A stretch of 64,000 nucleotides of DNA from Tillus elongatus (GCA_964006375.1 OZ023263.1:134210454-134274453); one strand, 5' to 3'; shown: positions 11,970 through 24,397, counted from the stretch's first letter. Notes: generated by a model not told the origin, from the letters alone. Numbers and translations are program-made.

Positions 11970-13068
11970 AAATTGAAACTGACCCCGGATATGAGTTCTG
12001 AGGGGCCTAATTAGCGCGCATTTGAAGAAATTTTTTTCAAAATTCAGGATCTCCTCATTAGTGAATTTTTTTAAAGAAAATTCACTAAAAATGACTTTTA
12101 TGCTTTGCACTGAGACAACTCGCGCGCTCTCTGTTCGCACCTTTTAACTATAGTGAGAATGTAAATTGGATTTCTTTTATAAGTTACACTTTCAACTTTC
12201 CCACCTATTTCTTATAGCAAGACCGACGTTTGACAGTATTGTCTGTCTTTAATACTTGAGATTCCTTTCCCTTGGTCTGATTTGAATAAATAAATGGATT
12301 TTCAAATACCTTATTTCCTTGCTGGATTTGTAGGTGAGTCTGGACGTGGTTATTCTTTATATATTACTGTTTTCTGGGCACATTTCTTACTGTGAACATG
12401 CATCTAATTCGTTCTGTTGCTTACAGGAACAAAATGGTTCTTCTTTAAACAGAATATACTTTAAAATATTCAAATTCTTTACGAAGGGAAATATGACGCT
12501 TGTTTTGGCGTCCTAATAATTAATAACCAACCTCTCTAAGTCCGGATATCGTGCCCAATTTTCATCTGGAACCTGATATCCTGTTAATCCAAAACAATCT
12601 CTCTTGAATTAGTTTTTTGACAGCTGTGCATATTTACATGCCTATTATTAAGTACATATTAATTGGGTGATATATCGATCACGGTGATTTTATACCGGTG
12701 AGCGGAAAATCACTGGAGCTACCGGTGATCGAAGTTTAACTAATGCAGTGAGTAGCGATTGTGGACTAGCGAAGCGATCACTGGCAACCGCGCAACCGGC
12801 AACGTAATAATAAATATCAGTATTAGATCTGATATCTGTTACAGCGCTTGGAAATAAATATCGAATGTTAGCGTTCACCGGTTTGGCATGTTGGCGATAT
12901 ACTGGCTCACAGTGCTCACTGCCTAGCCCGAGATTATTTGAAAAATTATTTGTACAGACGTTCAGACTTGTTCGTTCATGCTGGATGTAGCATCGAAGCG
13001 CTATACCCGTGCCGTGTCATTTCTATTCATACTTAGTTTATTTTTTGTATCGCGGCGTTGTGCAAAAC

Positions 13069-13185
13069 ATGTCTAAAAAACAAAAAACCAGTGAAATTTG
13101 GAATCATTTTACACCCATTGACGGGGACAACTGCTATGCAACATGCAATATATGCAAAAAAAAATTTCGTACAAAACAACTGTAA
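13069..13185 (+). pseudogene. hAT transposase N-terminus (BED zinc finger), broken
   Basis: ATG 13069 opens MSKKQKTSEIWNHF followed by CNICKKKF, the first half of a BED finger. The frame is lost at a run of nine A (13156-13164); ten would be in register. It is then cut by the gypsy-1 LTR at 13181. The second half (NSNFKKHIISNHPTVS, with the His pair) lies beyond the right LTR, at about 19894-19950. BED fingers bind the transposon ends in hAT transposases. Confidence 0.75.
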
Positions 13186-14232
13186 CACACGACAAGGCAC
13201 AGATAGAGGGCCGTCAGGATATTATTTAATTTTTAAGTAAACAACCACACATTAATTGACACTCACCGCTTTCGCTGACAGCAGAGAAGGACGTGCTTGT
13301 AGTTTCTAAACCTGTGCAATAAAAGATAAACCACTGTAAGTGTCCAGCTCAACCTTGTCTAACCTAAACCTCCCTATTAAGTCAAGACATGTTGGATACT
13401 CTAAATATCCCTAAAATATGGTACTAAAACAACTGTCTTTATACGTCTATAATTGCAACAACTCATTAATAAAGCATATCATGTCAGTATTAATACAAAA
13501 GGGCCCTGCTTTCCCCCGCCATTACCTTAGGCCTAAGGTAGCGCGGCCTGGGTACAGCAGACCAGATACGCTATGCGAACGTACCCGCAACTTTACATAC
13601 CCAGAGGTTATGGCACCTTACAGACCAATCCAGGTCTTACATTTATGTGCCCCGCCCGGGGGTCCTCCACTTGACCCCTGCCGGCCAGACAAAGCAGACT
13701 CGAGACCCGATCACTATTACTACGTGAGACAGTCTAATTAGTAACCATATAACTACAGCACACGTGGCTCTTAATATAATTTCTAAATATCTAGCAATTG
13801 TCAGTAAATATTTAATCCCCCTGTATAATAACCAACCCAGGTATATTCTCATAATAATTACTGCTATCTGAATTATATTATTAGCTATAATGAACCAAGA
13901 CACTTAGCGAGTAGGTACTCACCTGAACTGCAAAATTCAGTTATCACATAAACTAATATGCACTGTATTAACTATAATTATTCTTTATTATAAAATGCAC
14001 TACAAACAAGCCCTCCTAACTGACTCTCTTTCAACTAGTAAATGAGTGAAACATCTCTAGTTTCAGATGTATTAAAGTTTCAGTTTCTTTATGTTATCTA
14101 CTCATAAATATTACGTGGTTGACAGACCCTTAACACACTTGAGTTGCCTGCATTCGTAGTGTCGTTAAGTATCATACAAAATATCAGATGGTACAGTTTC
14201 TACTAAAGATTATGTTTAAAACTTACGTTACA
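13181..14232 (-). repeat. gypsy-1 left LTR (3' LTR)
   Basis: Bounded by TG...CA. Two small open frames inside it (13418-13741 plus, 13643-13903 minus) recur in the other LTR and are not taken as genes. Confidence 0.95.
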
Positions 14233-14250
14233 TTCGGCCATCCTGCATTA
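14233..14250 (-). promoter_or_regulatory. gypsy-1 polypurine tract (candidate)
   Basis: Just before the 3' LTR the minus strand reads GCAGGATGGCCGAA, the most purine-rich stretch at this position. It is a weak tract and assigned mainly by place. Confidence 0.4.
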
Positions 14251-14280
14251 GGCTCGTCCCGAGGCTTCAGTGACTTGACT

Positions 14281-17200
14281 TCAGTCACTCAAGTCACTAT
14301 CATTGTCCTCTGGCATCACAACTCCATCCGATCCACTTGCATTGTCTGTATCATCTGACACACCACCAGGGATCAGCCATGGCTTCATTCGGTCCACTGA
14401 CACAATGTTCTCATACACACTCTTTCTACTAATTCGTGCCGAACCTGGCATATCACACACAATATACCGATCATTGTCTAAAACCTTTTTTACTATCATA
14501 GGTCCACTATAAGGCTCTATTAGTTTCCTCGATCCACTCGCCACTTCCTGCTTTAATATCACGACTAAGTCACCTTCTTTATATCTGCGTGGCTTTTTAC
14601 GCTTCCTGTCAAAATAATGTTTTTGTCTGCGTGCTTCTTTCTCAAGTTTCTCACCTACTTTCTGACGAACCCTTACGATGTCTTCGATAATCTTGGGGAT
14701 TTGACTGACTTCATCCAGTAATTCTGAATCATCGCCAATTCTTGGTCTAAACCCATGTAACAACTCACTTGCTGTTAGCCCCGTTGACTGGCTTTTAACA
14801 TTATTGATGGAAAATTGCACGTGACCAATGTGTTTATCCCAATTTTCTTCCTCAGGACACGCAGTTAGTAATGCTGTTTTAAGAGTTCTGTTAAAACGCT
14901 CAACCTGACCGTTAGCTCTTGGTGTCCCTACCGCATTCAGCACATGTTTTAGGTGCACATTCTTACAAAATTGTTGGAATTTTCGTGAAGTGTAGGCACT
15001 TCCTTGGTCCGAAATAAGTACTCGAGGCTTACCATAAAGAGCAAATATTTCTTCTAAGTACTTTATGACGTAATTGGTATTGGTTGATTTGACAGCTTTG
15101 AGAAAGGTGAATTTGGTAAAGGCATCTACGACCACTATAATGTGGACATTTCCTCGAGAGCTTTTAGGCAGAGGTCCATAATGATCTATGTGCAACATAT
15201 CAAACGGTTCAGGTCTTTTGGGAATGGAATGTAAATATCCCTCCTTTCTACTTCCCGACTTCTTGCAGTAGATGCACGGTATGCAACATGCAAGGTATCG
15301 CTCGACATATTGCCGCATTCGTGGAAACCAGTAATGTTGAGTCAACCTTTGCAACGTTTTCTCTACAGCAAAATGACCTAAGTCGTCGTGTGCTGCTCGC
15401 ACTACTTGTTGTCTCATACCCCTTGGCACGACCCACTGTATTCCCTGGACAGTTATGCGATATACTCTGCCATCTCGCAAAGCATAGTTTTTATAAACAT
15501 TTCTGTCTTCACCACTTTCGGGAGGTTTGCTCAGGGTTTCTCGGATTTGATTTATTTTCTCGTCTGTCAGTTGTGCAGATAGTACCCAGTCTGCTTGTAC
15601 GATGCGCAGTACTGACTCTTCTGCACACTCTGCCGGTGCTGTTGGATTTCGGCTTAATGCATCAACGTGCTTCATCCGGGTACCTGGTCTGTAATGAACA
15701 TCGAATGTGTACTCTTGCAACTGTAACCACCAGCGAGCTATTCTGGGCAAAATATCCTTTTTATTGCTGGTTGCCTTCAATGCGTTGCAATCTGTAACTA
15801 CAATGAATTTGATTCCCAACAAATATATTCTAAACTTCTTTAAGGTTTCCACCACTGCAAGTGTTTCCAATTCGTACGAGTGGTACTTCTCTTCTGCTGA
15901 CGTAGTCTTTCTGCTGTAGTAAGCTACAGGGTGTAATTTATCGTCCGCCTGTTTCTGAAGAAGCACACCAGCCAAACCCCTACTGCTTGCATCCGTATGG
16001 ACTTCAGTCTGAGCATCAGAGTTATACAAAGATAGTATAGGCCGTTCAACCAATCTCTGCTTTAATAGATCAAAACTTTGTTGTTCCTTCTCCGCCCAAG
16101 TCCATTTTACGTTCTTCCTTGTTAAGTCTGTCAGAGGTTTTGCTATAGTGGCATAATTTTTTACAAAGTGCCTAAGATACCCAGTTAATCCTAAAAATTG
16201 TCGAACTTGACTAACTGTAGTTGGTTCCTGAAACTCCTTGACTGCCACAGTTTTTGCTTCGCCGGGCTTTACCTTGCTATCGCTTACTTCAAAGCCCAAA
16301 TACTCGACAGATCTCATTAGAAATTTGCATTTGTCAGGATTGAGTGTTAGCCCTTCATCGTTTAGTAAAATCAGTACTCTTTCCAAATTCTGCAACCTTC
16401 GTCGACAGTTTTACTGCAAATCAATATATCGTCAAGATAAACTGCTGCCACGTCCTTGGCTGGTTTTAAAATCTTGTTCATCAGCCTCATGAATGCACTA
16501 GGAGCATTTGTCAAACCAAAAGGTAACCTATTAAATTCATATTTTGACTCAGGTGTTACAAAAGCTGTGTATTTCTTCGACTCCTCTGCTATCGGTATTT
16601 GGTGATACCCCGATCTTAAGTCAAGACTTGTATAATACACACTTCCCTGTAATTTGTCCAATTGGTCGTCTATACGAGGAAGTGGGTATTTATCTTTAAT
16701 AGTGTTTCGATTAAGCCGTCGATAATCCACACACAATCTCTGTTCCCCATTCTTTTTCCGCACGAGTAGTATAGGCGAAGAATAAGGTGAATCTGAATCT
16801 CTGATGATGTCGTTTCTCAACATATCCTCTATCATGGTGCCAACGATTTCTTTTTCATTTTTAGACATCTGGTATGGTCGATATGCAAACGGAATGTCAT
16901 TATCTAGTTGTATTTTCAACTCACTTGATTTTGCACACCCAAGCTCATCCATATTTTTAGCAAAACAAGTTCTATATTTATTTATGACTCCCATTAATTC
17001 AGACAATTCTGTTTCATTTATATGTCCTATAGTAACATCCTCCTTATTTAACGATTTTAGTTGTCTTAATTCAGTGCAAAGGACGTGCTCACTGTCTATG
17101 GCTTTTTCTTCAGTACAAGGCCAACCCCGAGCCACTGGGTTTTTACTTCCTAAATGGATCTCTGCGTCTGACAAATTTATTATGGGTACTAGAGCGTTGG

Positions 17201-17789
17201 AATTCTTAGCTATATATAGAATCGTATGAGGTATACAATACTCTTGCCCTTCTGCAGAATAAATTCTCGCTTCAACATAAAGATCTCCTTTAAAGTCACC
17301 AGTTACCTTAACTGGTACATTTGCCCAAAAACCGGGAGGAATCGTCGTTGCCTGTGTTGGCCATAAAACGATTTTTCTTACATCTTCGCATACGACATCG
17401 CTACCAGGCAGTTTCCTAAAAAGCTGTAAGGTCGAATTGTCTTTATAAATTGTTACATCTGGATGTTCGGAAACTGGGTGACCTATCAGTAATGGCATAT
17501 GCTGAACATGATCAGGCACTACTATCGCTGTTGTAGAAACTGTCACATTGTCTATCTGCAAAGAAAAATTAACTATCCCGTGAGATGAAACCATTCCACC
17601 TGCATATCATTGGATTACACTAGCCCTAGATCTGTCACATGTCAAAGAGAGCTTTTTGACTTCACTATTTCTAATAATATTACAAGTACTACCTAAGCCA
17701 ATAAAAGCATTTAAAGGCTGACCATTGACAAGTACAGTTTTGTAATATTTTTGGCTAGTGTTGGTTGCCGGTTTATTACTTTCTTTTAG
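14281..17789 (-). pseudogene. pol: gypsy-1 Pol: protease, RT, RNase H, integrase (broken)
   Basis: It continues the gag frame after UGA. Protease: NAFIGLGSTCNII (near 17700), where the catalytic Asp is Gly (codon GGC, 17697-17699), then a UGA at 17607-17609. RT (17594-16371): YPLPRIDDQL, LDLRSGYHQIP, RLPFGLTNAPSAF and the YLDD box. A one-base loss near 16395 shifts the frame. RNase H follows (VHTDASSRGLAGVLLQ, VVTDCNALK, HVDALSRNP). The integrase has an H2C2 finger (GHFAVEKTLQRL, CIPCIYC) and a DDE core (LHIDHYGPLP, ISDQGSAYTS, NGQVERFNRTL), then a C-terminal EPYSGPMIV block. No env frame follows. Confidence 0.92.
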
Positions 17790-18740
17790 TCATTTGGTTT
17801 CGTGCGTTTTTCCTTTCTTGGGGCATGCATTTGCAAAATGTCCAGCCTCCTGACATGAAAAACATTTCTTTTCCAGCCCTTCAGTCCTTCTCACTCTACA
17901 ATCCTTCTTGGAATGTCCTCGTCTATTGCACGCAAGGCAAACTTCGCGCTCCTTTTCTTGTATAAATTTCCTCTTTCGTTCGGAACTAAACGGCCGTTGG
18001 TAGCTTTGTTTCCGGAAATCCTTCTTGGCCTCATCGTTCAAACAACGCAAATAGTCAAATAATTCCTCAGGGTCTTGACAATTTATAGCCTTTGCGCCTG
18101 CACGAATGTGATTTTCACTGATACCACCTATAATACAAGACACAGCTTCTTTGCCTTGAATTTTACAAGCATTCAGCAAGGCTTGTTTTTCATAAAAATA
18201 TTGTCCAAGCGTTTCATTGGGGCGCTTTTTGCGTTCCATCATCTCTTCCAGTATTTCACAATAATCCCGTTGTGCTGGAAAAGCTCGTCGAAGTTTTTGC
18301 TTCCATTCTTCCCACGTATAGTTAACTGATTGCAGACCTTTGTACCAAACAGATGCCAAACCCTCTAATTTGGATAAGGCGTTAAAGATCGTCACATTTT
18401 CTGACCACCGAAACATGTGTTTCACTTCGTCAACTTTTCGACACCAGTCATCAATATTCTGATTTGAATCTTCTGGATTAAATGCAGAAAGCACTTCTCC
18501 TCCAACCATCCGAAATGGGCCTGGTACTGGTGCAATGTTACGCAGTACGCCAGTCATTGCTTCTGCCAAACGACTTACGATATCGTCACCTGTGCTCGTT
18601 GAAGTGGCAGAGCCCTGAAGTGAACCTACGTTCCCTAGTATAAGTGTATTATTGTCCATATTATCTTTATTAGGGTTTTCAGTCGGTATACTCAACTCCC
18701 AGCCCTTACGCGAAAAGTCATCAGCCTTGCTAGCAAACAT
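17790..18740 (-). CDS. gag: gypsy-1 Gag
   Basis: A 316-residue frame starting MFASKADDFSRKGWEL about 100 bp inside the 5' LTR. The middle (about 100-230) is a capsid-like helical region (WSENVTIFNALSKLEGLASVWYKG). Near the C-terminus are two CX2CX4HX4C knuckles, CLACNRRGHSKKDC and CFSCQEAGHFANAC, which bind the genomic RNA in the virus-like particle. The frame ends at UGA 17790-17792; the same frame continues into protease and RT, so a Gag-Pol fusion would need readthrough rather than a frameshift. Confidence 0.92.
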   Translation of the reverse strand: MFASKADDFSRKGWELSIPTENPNKDNMDNNTLILGNVGSLQGSATSTSTGDDIVSRLAEAMTGVLRNIAPVPGPFRMVGGEVLSAFNPEDSNQNIDDWCRKVDEVKHMFRWSENVTIFNALSKLEGLASVWYKGLQSVNYTWEEWKQKLRRAFPAQRDYCEILEEMMERKKRPNETLGQYFYEKQALLNACKIQGKEAVSCIIGGISENHIRAGAKAINCQDPEELFDYLRCLNDEAKKDFRKQSYQRPFSSERKRKFIQEKEREVCLACNRRGHSKKDCRVRRTEGLEKKCFSCQEAGHFANACPKKGKTHETK

Positions 18741-18818
18741 GTTTATTTACTTAATATATCAAAAGTCAATCAAAACAAGTCTAAATCACAAGTCACAAAA
18801 TGATATTTTGTAGCGGTC

Positions 18819-18838
18819 TATCCCACTTCTGAAAAATC
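18819..18838 (-). promoter_or_regulatory. gypsy-1 primer binding site (tRNA-Leu-like)
   Basis: Directly inside the 5' LTR the minus strand reads GATTTTTCAGAAGTGGGATA. TCAGAAGTGGGAT resembles the complement of the 3' part of leucine tRNAs (TGTCAGAAGTGGGAT). The match to the CCA end is poor. The tRNA call is from memory of the motif. Confidence 0.45.
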
Positions 18839-19889
18839 TGTAACACACGACAAGTCACAGATAGAGGGCCGTCAGGATATTATTTAATTTTTAAGTAAAC
18901 AACCACAATTAATTGACACTCACCGCTTTCGCTGACAGCAGAGAAGGACGTGCTTGTAGTTTCTAAACCTGTGCAATAAAAGATAAACCACTGTAAGTGT
19001 CCAGCTCAACCTTGTCTAACCTAAACCTCCCTATTAAGTCAAGACATGTTGGATACTCTAAATATCCCTAAAATATGGTACTAAAACAACTGTCTTTATA
19101 CGTCTATAATTGCAACAACTCATTAATAAAGCATATCATGTCAGTATTAATACAAAAGGGCCCTGCTTTCCCCCGCCATTACCTTAGGCCTAAGGTAGCG
19201 CGGCCTGGGTACAACAGACCAGATACGCTATGCGAACGTACCCGCAACTTTACATACCCAGAGGTTATGGCACCTTACAGACCAATCCAGGTCTTACATT
19301 TATGTGCCCCGCCCGGGGGTCCTCCACTTGACCCCTGCCGGCCAGACAAAGCAGACTCGAGACCCGATCACTATTACTACGTGAGACAGTCTAATTAGTA
19401 ACCATATAACTACAGCACACGTGGCTCTTAATATAATTTCTAAATATCTAGCAATTGTCAGTAAATATTTAATCCCCCTGTATAATAACCAACCCAGGTA
19501 TATTCTCATAATAATTACTGCTATCTGAATTATATTATTAGCTATAATGAACCAAGACACTTAGCGAGTAGGTACTCACCTGAACTGCAAAATTCAGTTA
19601 TCACATAAACTAATATGCACTGTATTAACTATAATTATTCTTTATTATAAAATGCACTACAAACAAGCCCTCCTAACTGACTCTCTTTCAACTAGTAAAT
19701 GAGTGAAACATCTCTAGTTTCAGATGTATTAAAGTTTCAGTTTCTTTATGTTATCTACTCATAAATATTACGTGGTTGACAGACCCTTAACACACTTGAG
19801 TTGCCTGCATTCGTAGTGTCGTTAAGTATCATACAAAATATCAGATGGTACAGTTTCTACTAAAGATTATGTTTAAAACTTACGTTACA
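18839..19889 (-). repeat. gypsy-1 right LTR (5' LTR)
   Basis: Bounded by TG...CA. It differs from the left copy by CAAGTCAC for CAAGGCAC, TACAACAG for TACAGCAG, and one missing base in ACCACAATTAAT. Confidence 0.95.
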
Positions 19890-20325
19890 CAACGAACTCA
19901 AATTTTAAAAAACATATAATATCAAATCACCCCACGGTCTCTATGACTACATTACAAGTTCGCAAAAAAATAAAAATGCAGGTAGGGGCACAAATGATTT
20001 TCCAAATTTTGCAAATTAAACTACGCTAATTAATCTACAACAAATTATTTATTACCAATAGGCCTTATAGTTAATAATTATACAGAATAGTGAGACAAAA
20101 CATTTAACGCATGGATATGCTATAACAATTCTGCACAAAAAAACTAGAAACACCACTAGTGAAACCAATCATAACTGCTTTCAGTTATTTCCACGCTCTT
20201 TAAAATTCCCAATCACTGCGGTGATTCAAATCACTGCTAAAAATCACAGTGATTTCTAAATCACTTTCACCGGTTTACCGGTTACTCGAAAATCGCTGTA
20301 TTTTCCAACACTATTATTAAGTGAC
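19890..20325 (+). pseudogene. hAT remnant, right part
   Basis: It starts with the CAAC target duplication of gypsy-1 and the end of the BED finger, then about 30 codons to a stop near 20030. The rest is AT-rich with AATCACT motifs and the hAT right terminus. The catalytic domain is absent. Confidence 0.6.
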
Positions 20326-21118
20326 ATTTGGCATAACCCTACTTCTATACATAATAAATATTACTAAATTTGAAAACGAAAACACTTTTAAATGCTGTAA
20401 TTCTTGATAAAGAGTCTCACAACATAAAACACTTTGTCTTTGATAAACTTTAGTCCCTGGTTAAATAAAAACACTTTCTGATATAGTATATGCAAAGTGT
20501 TTTTTTTATAACATCTTATTCTAACTTATATCAAGGTAAATATTGTTTTAGAGCATAATTCTTTGGTTTTACTGACATGATTAAGAGTTTAAGCTTTTTG
20601 CATATAGATATTTGGCTCATTTACCCTCTTACTGAGATAATATACAAAATTTTTAGTTATAAATCTCAAAATTTTCATTAATGATTATTTTAATAAACCA
20701 TGGCTTTTTATACCTGTCATTGCTCATTCAACTAACTCTGACTAACAATAATAGAGAATATGCTTGTATATTAATGTTTTTATTTTATTTTATGTTTTAT
20801 AGTGAAAAATATGTCGAATGATATGAATATGTACACAATTTACAAAGAGCCTATATACATCACGTGCAAACTGTAAGTATTGTACTTACTACTGATCTGT
20901 GGTCAAGTTTTTATACAATATTGCTAAGACAACCCCCCACTATACCTATATCTGAGCATTTACATAATTCCTCAAATAAGCGGAGTTTAACATCATCAAA
21001 TTACTTTCTGTACAGGTTATATTTTTTATTTTATAGTGAAATTTATAGGGAATTTATTTACGATCTTTCTTAAGTACACTCTGATGTACTAATAGTTTAT
21101 ATTGTGCAGTTTCCCAGC

Positions 21119-22004
21119 AGAAATCTTTTTGCATGCATTATTTCGATTCTCGAAAGTAATGTAAGCTAAATTTACATACATGCGGTTATTTTATTTTCAT
21201 TGTCATTGGTAAAAGTGGATACATCTTGTACATTGAAAATTCCTCTGTTTCCTGTGATTGGGTCTTTTATTTCACCACTACTAACTGAGTTTTCGGTTGT
21301 GATCTCGAATAGATCCTCAAATGGCATCATTAATTCGGCACTGATATTTTTCTTATAGTTCGAGGTTGTCAATGCCCTTATAATTACTAAATCTCCTCTT
21401 TTAAATTTCGATTTCTTAAATTTCTTTTTCAAAAACTTATACACATTTCCTGCTCTTCTCATATTTAATTTATTGACCATTTCTACTACTTCTTCGTAGG
21501 TTTTAGTACTCTGTTTGAGCCATTTTCTTTCAGACAGGATACCTTTGACTAGATAAATCGGCGATTGCCCAATCATCGTATGTGGACTATTGTTAAGTAA
21601 TTCCTCTATTATACTTAGCTTATCTTGCCACTCTCGGTGAACGCTGTTTACCATTATCCTCAAATATTTGTTAATTTCTTGTATATATATCTCTCAGAAC
21701 TGTATGATTGTGGATGACGAATAGTTGTAAATCGTAATGTCACTTGCTTTTGTTGACAAAATCTTTTAAAGCGTTCTGCTTGGAAACATGTTGCATTATC
21801 ATCAATACAGAACTTTGAACTGCCTAAGATTTGAAAATAATTTCTTAGCGAATCACAGACACATTTAACGTTTGTTCTTACACATGGATATAACTTCATA
21901 AATTTCGAAAATAGATCTACTACGACTAATATGTGCTTGTTGCCTTGATAGCTAGGTATTATGTCATATAAGAAATCTATGGCTATAATCTCTAATGGTT
22001 CCAT
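21119..22004 (-). pseudogene. gypsy-2 integrase remnant
   Basis: The segment 22004-21660 holds an integrase core: IIAIDFLYDIIPSYQGNKHI (first Asp), FCIDDNATCFQAERF (second Asp), then a frame break near the Glu motif. The piece 21663-21172 continues with LNNSPHTMIGQSPIYLVKG and FKRGDLVII, the C-terminal part. The H2C2 finger is visible only in scraps around 22050. Confidence 0.75.
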
Positions 22005-22328
22005 TGCTATGATTGATTTAGGGCGATTTTGATACCTGAGATTCTTCTATTTTCCCAATTGACATCTGGCACATTTTCTTATTATTTCCTTAACTACGTT
22101 GTAGTCGTTTATGGTAATATAGTTTTCTATAAATGTCAGCCATAGTTTTCTAGCACCCATTCTTTATGTAATTGATCGATGACTTTGTAGGCCAAGTTAT
22201 TCGTAATTAAATATTTCTCATCGTTAATCGGTCCTTTTACACATACATTTTGACAAATTCTAGAGCCTCTTTTTTCTTTCTCCGTTAAGTTTCATTGATC
22301 TTGCGTTATGATATAGTGAAAAGATTCC

Positions 22329-23449
22329 TTATTTGTCCTTAAGTATATTCATTCCTATCCTTATTCTATTTTCTTGATATTTCTTGGTGCTATCGTTTTC
22401 CCTTGTTAAAGCGTCTGCTATAATATTTAGCTTTCCCAGTATATACTTGATGGTAAATTTATACTCCTGTAGCAATAAGCCCCATCCATGTACTCGGTTG
22501 TTCATTAATTTGTTATTCATTATATGTATTAACGACAAATGGTCTGTTTCTATTATAAATCTATTTTCGAGCAAATAAAACCTTAACTTGGCCACAGCAA
22601 AAAGAATGCTCGCCAATTCTAGCTCTGTAACAGAATATCCCCTTTCATGTTTCTTTGTGACACTCGATACGAACGATATTGGAACTTCTATGCCATCTTG
22701 ATCTTGCAAAAGAACTCCAGCGAATCTATTTAGGGAAGCATCAGTTTTCAGAGTAAATACTTGATCATATCTAGAATGTATACCTCCAAATTTTTCGTAA
22801 ATTCCTTTTTTATTTTGCAAAAAGCCTCTTCTTGATGGACCCCCCATTTCCATTTGACATCCTTTTTCAGTAATCTCAACAAAGGTAACATTTTATTTGA
22901 TAAATCTGGAATCAATCTTTTAAAATAATTTAGTACGCTGAGAAATCCTCGTAATGCCTTTAAATTTCTTGGACGATTATATTCTATTATACTCTTTACT
23001 CGATCTTTATCCATTTTAACTCCTTTGTCGTTCAGTTCGTATCCCAAATATTAAACTTGCATTTTGCAGAAATGACATTTCTCTAAGTTTAAACCTTCTC
23101 TATCTAATGATCTTTAAACAATGTTTACATGTCTGTAATGATCTTCAACAGTTTTGGAGTAACTTAATATGTCATCGACATAATGTAATACAAAATCTTC
23201 AAATTTATTCAAGATTTTGTGTCACGCTTTAACCAAAGCAGCACAAGCTGATTGAATTCCGAACGGGGTTACAGCAAATCTATATACTGAACCATCTATC
23301 ATAAAGCCTGTGTACTCTCTACATGATTCTTCCAGTGGTATCAGCCAAAAACTATGTTTTAAATCTACTTTTGAAAACATATTTGCACCCGTTATACTTC
23401 CAAAAATGCTTTCTATTCCTACTGGTGAACTATATTGTGGAATTGACAA
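22329..23449 (-). pseudogene. gypsy-2 reverse transcriptase and RNase H remnant
   Basis: From 23449 down: FSKVDLKHSFWLIPLEE (first catalytic block), FAVTPFGIQSACAA, then broken text with a YVDD-like box near 23180. The connection domain follows (MGYELNDKGVKMDKDRVKSI, near 23040) and then RNase H (LKTDASLNRFAGVLLQDQDG, IIETDHLSLIHIMN, NIIADALTRE). At least three frames are used, so it is inactive. Confidence 0.8.
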
Positions 23450-23808
23450 TTTATTAACGTTTCTAGCATCTAAACATAACCTTATTCCCCCATCTGCCTT
23501 TTTTTACTACGACTATTGGGTTTATATATGAAGTATCACTTCTTTCTATTATTCCTTGCTCTAACATGTTATTTATTTCCTGGTGTACTTGTTTCTGATA
23601 TTTATATGGAATCGGATACGTTTTTTATTTAAAAACTTCTATCTGTTTTACTTTAAATTGATGAACATAACCAACAGCTACTCGACGAGTTTCATCGAAC
23701 AAACTTTCATACTTACATAATATACTTTTTATTTTTCTATCATATTCTTCATTTTCATTTATTATTTATTTTATATTCTTTTCTATATATTCTTTCATAT
23801 AATCGATA

Positions 23809-24397
23809 CTATTTATATAATTCCTTTTCATTTATTATTTCTTTTATATTATTTTCTTTATATTCTTTCATATAATCAATACTATTTATATAGTTCATAC
23901 TTTTATATTCTATATTTTTTTCTTCACATTTATTCACAACTTCGTCAGTCATATGCACTATTTCATTGTCGATAATTACAATATTCCTTTCGTAATCTAT
24001 GATAGCATTATTTTTATTTAATATATCTGATCCCATTACTACATCAAATTCCAAACCTTCTATTATTAATAAATTGACGTTGATTTCCTTTTTACTTTCG
24101 TTAAATTGTAATTTTCCCCATTATTGCCTTCGATACTTCACAAATCTTTCTTCTCCTCGCATTTATTAGTGACACTTTTGGTATGCTTTAACTAAATTTG
24201 TTCAATTTTAATTGGTCTATGATGTTACTACTGATGATTGACGCATTTGATCCAAAGTCCACCATTACATTCATCATTTTACTTTGTAAATTTGCTTTTA
24301 CAAAAACTAATTTATTTTTCTTTTCATGGTTTTTCTCATTATCTAATTTTATAAACCCTCTCGGGTGACTATATTGCATGACATTATTTGCAAACAA
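23809..24397 (-). pseudogene. gypsy-2 protease remnant
   Basis: VMVDFGSNASIIS (near 24260) is an aspartic protease active-site motif, with DFG for the usual D[ST]G. FDVVMGSDILNKNNAIIDY (near 24030) is the C-terminal flap/ILG-like block. They lie in different frames with stops between. The stretch 23450-23808 links it to the RT and holds only broken text. Confidence 0.65.

Larger units (their letters stand above)
13181..19889 (-). mobile_element. Ty3/gypsy retrotransposon gypsy-1, young
   Basis: A 6.7-kb element with LTRs at 13181-14232 and 18839-19889 (TGTAAC...GTTACA). The two LTRs differ by about three changes, including one single-base gap. A 4-bp target duplication CAAC sits at 13177-13180 and 19890-19893. 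Coding is on the minus strand: gag, protease, RT, RNase H, integrase. Near-identical LTRs mean recent insertion, yet the coding part has a UGA at the gag-pol junction, a second UGA, a protease active-site change and a frameshift. Confidence 0.95.
12655..20325 (+). mobile_element. hAT transposon remnant, split by gypsy-1
   Basis: Comparison with the right LTR of gypsy-2 shows an insertion at TTATTAAG, present on both sides (near 12650 and near 20320) as an 8-bp target duplication, the hAT size. The right terminus, read inward, starts TAGTGTTGG, which fits the YARNG consensus of hAT ends; the left end is eroded. Both flanks share ACCGGT-rich and AATCACT-rich subterminal motifs. Inside is the BED finger of a transposase. 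Without gypsy-1 the remnant is only about 960 bp, so most of the transposase is missing. Confidence 0.65.

Noticed and set aside
13418..13741. 107-codon frame in the gypsy-1 LTR, repeated at 19075-19398
   Set aside because: It is present twice only because both LTRs are nearly identical; no domain or promoter context.
15288..15797. 169-codon plus-strand frame
   Set aside because: It is antisense to the RNase H and integrase region of gypsy-1.
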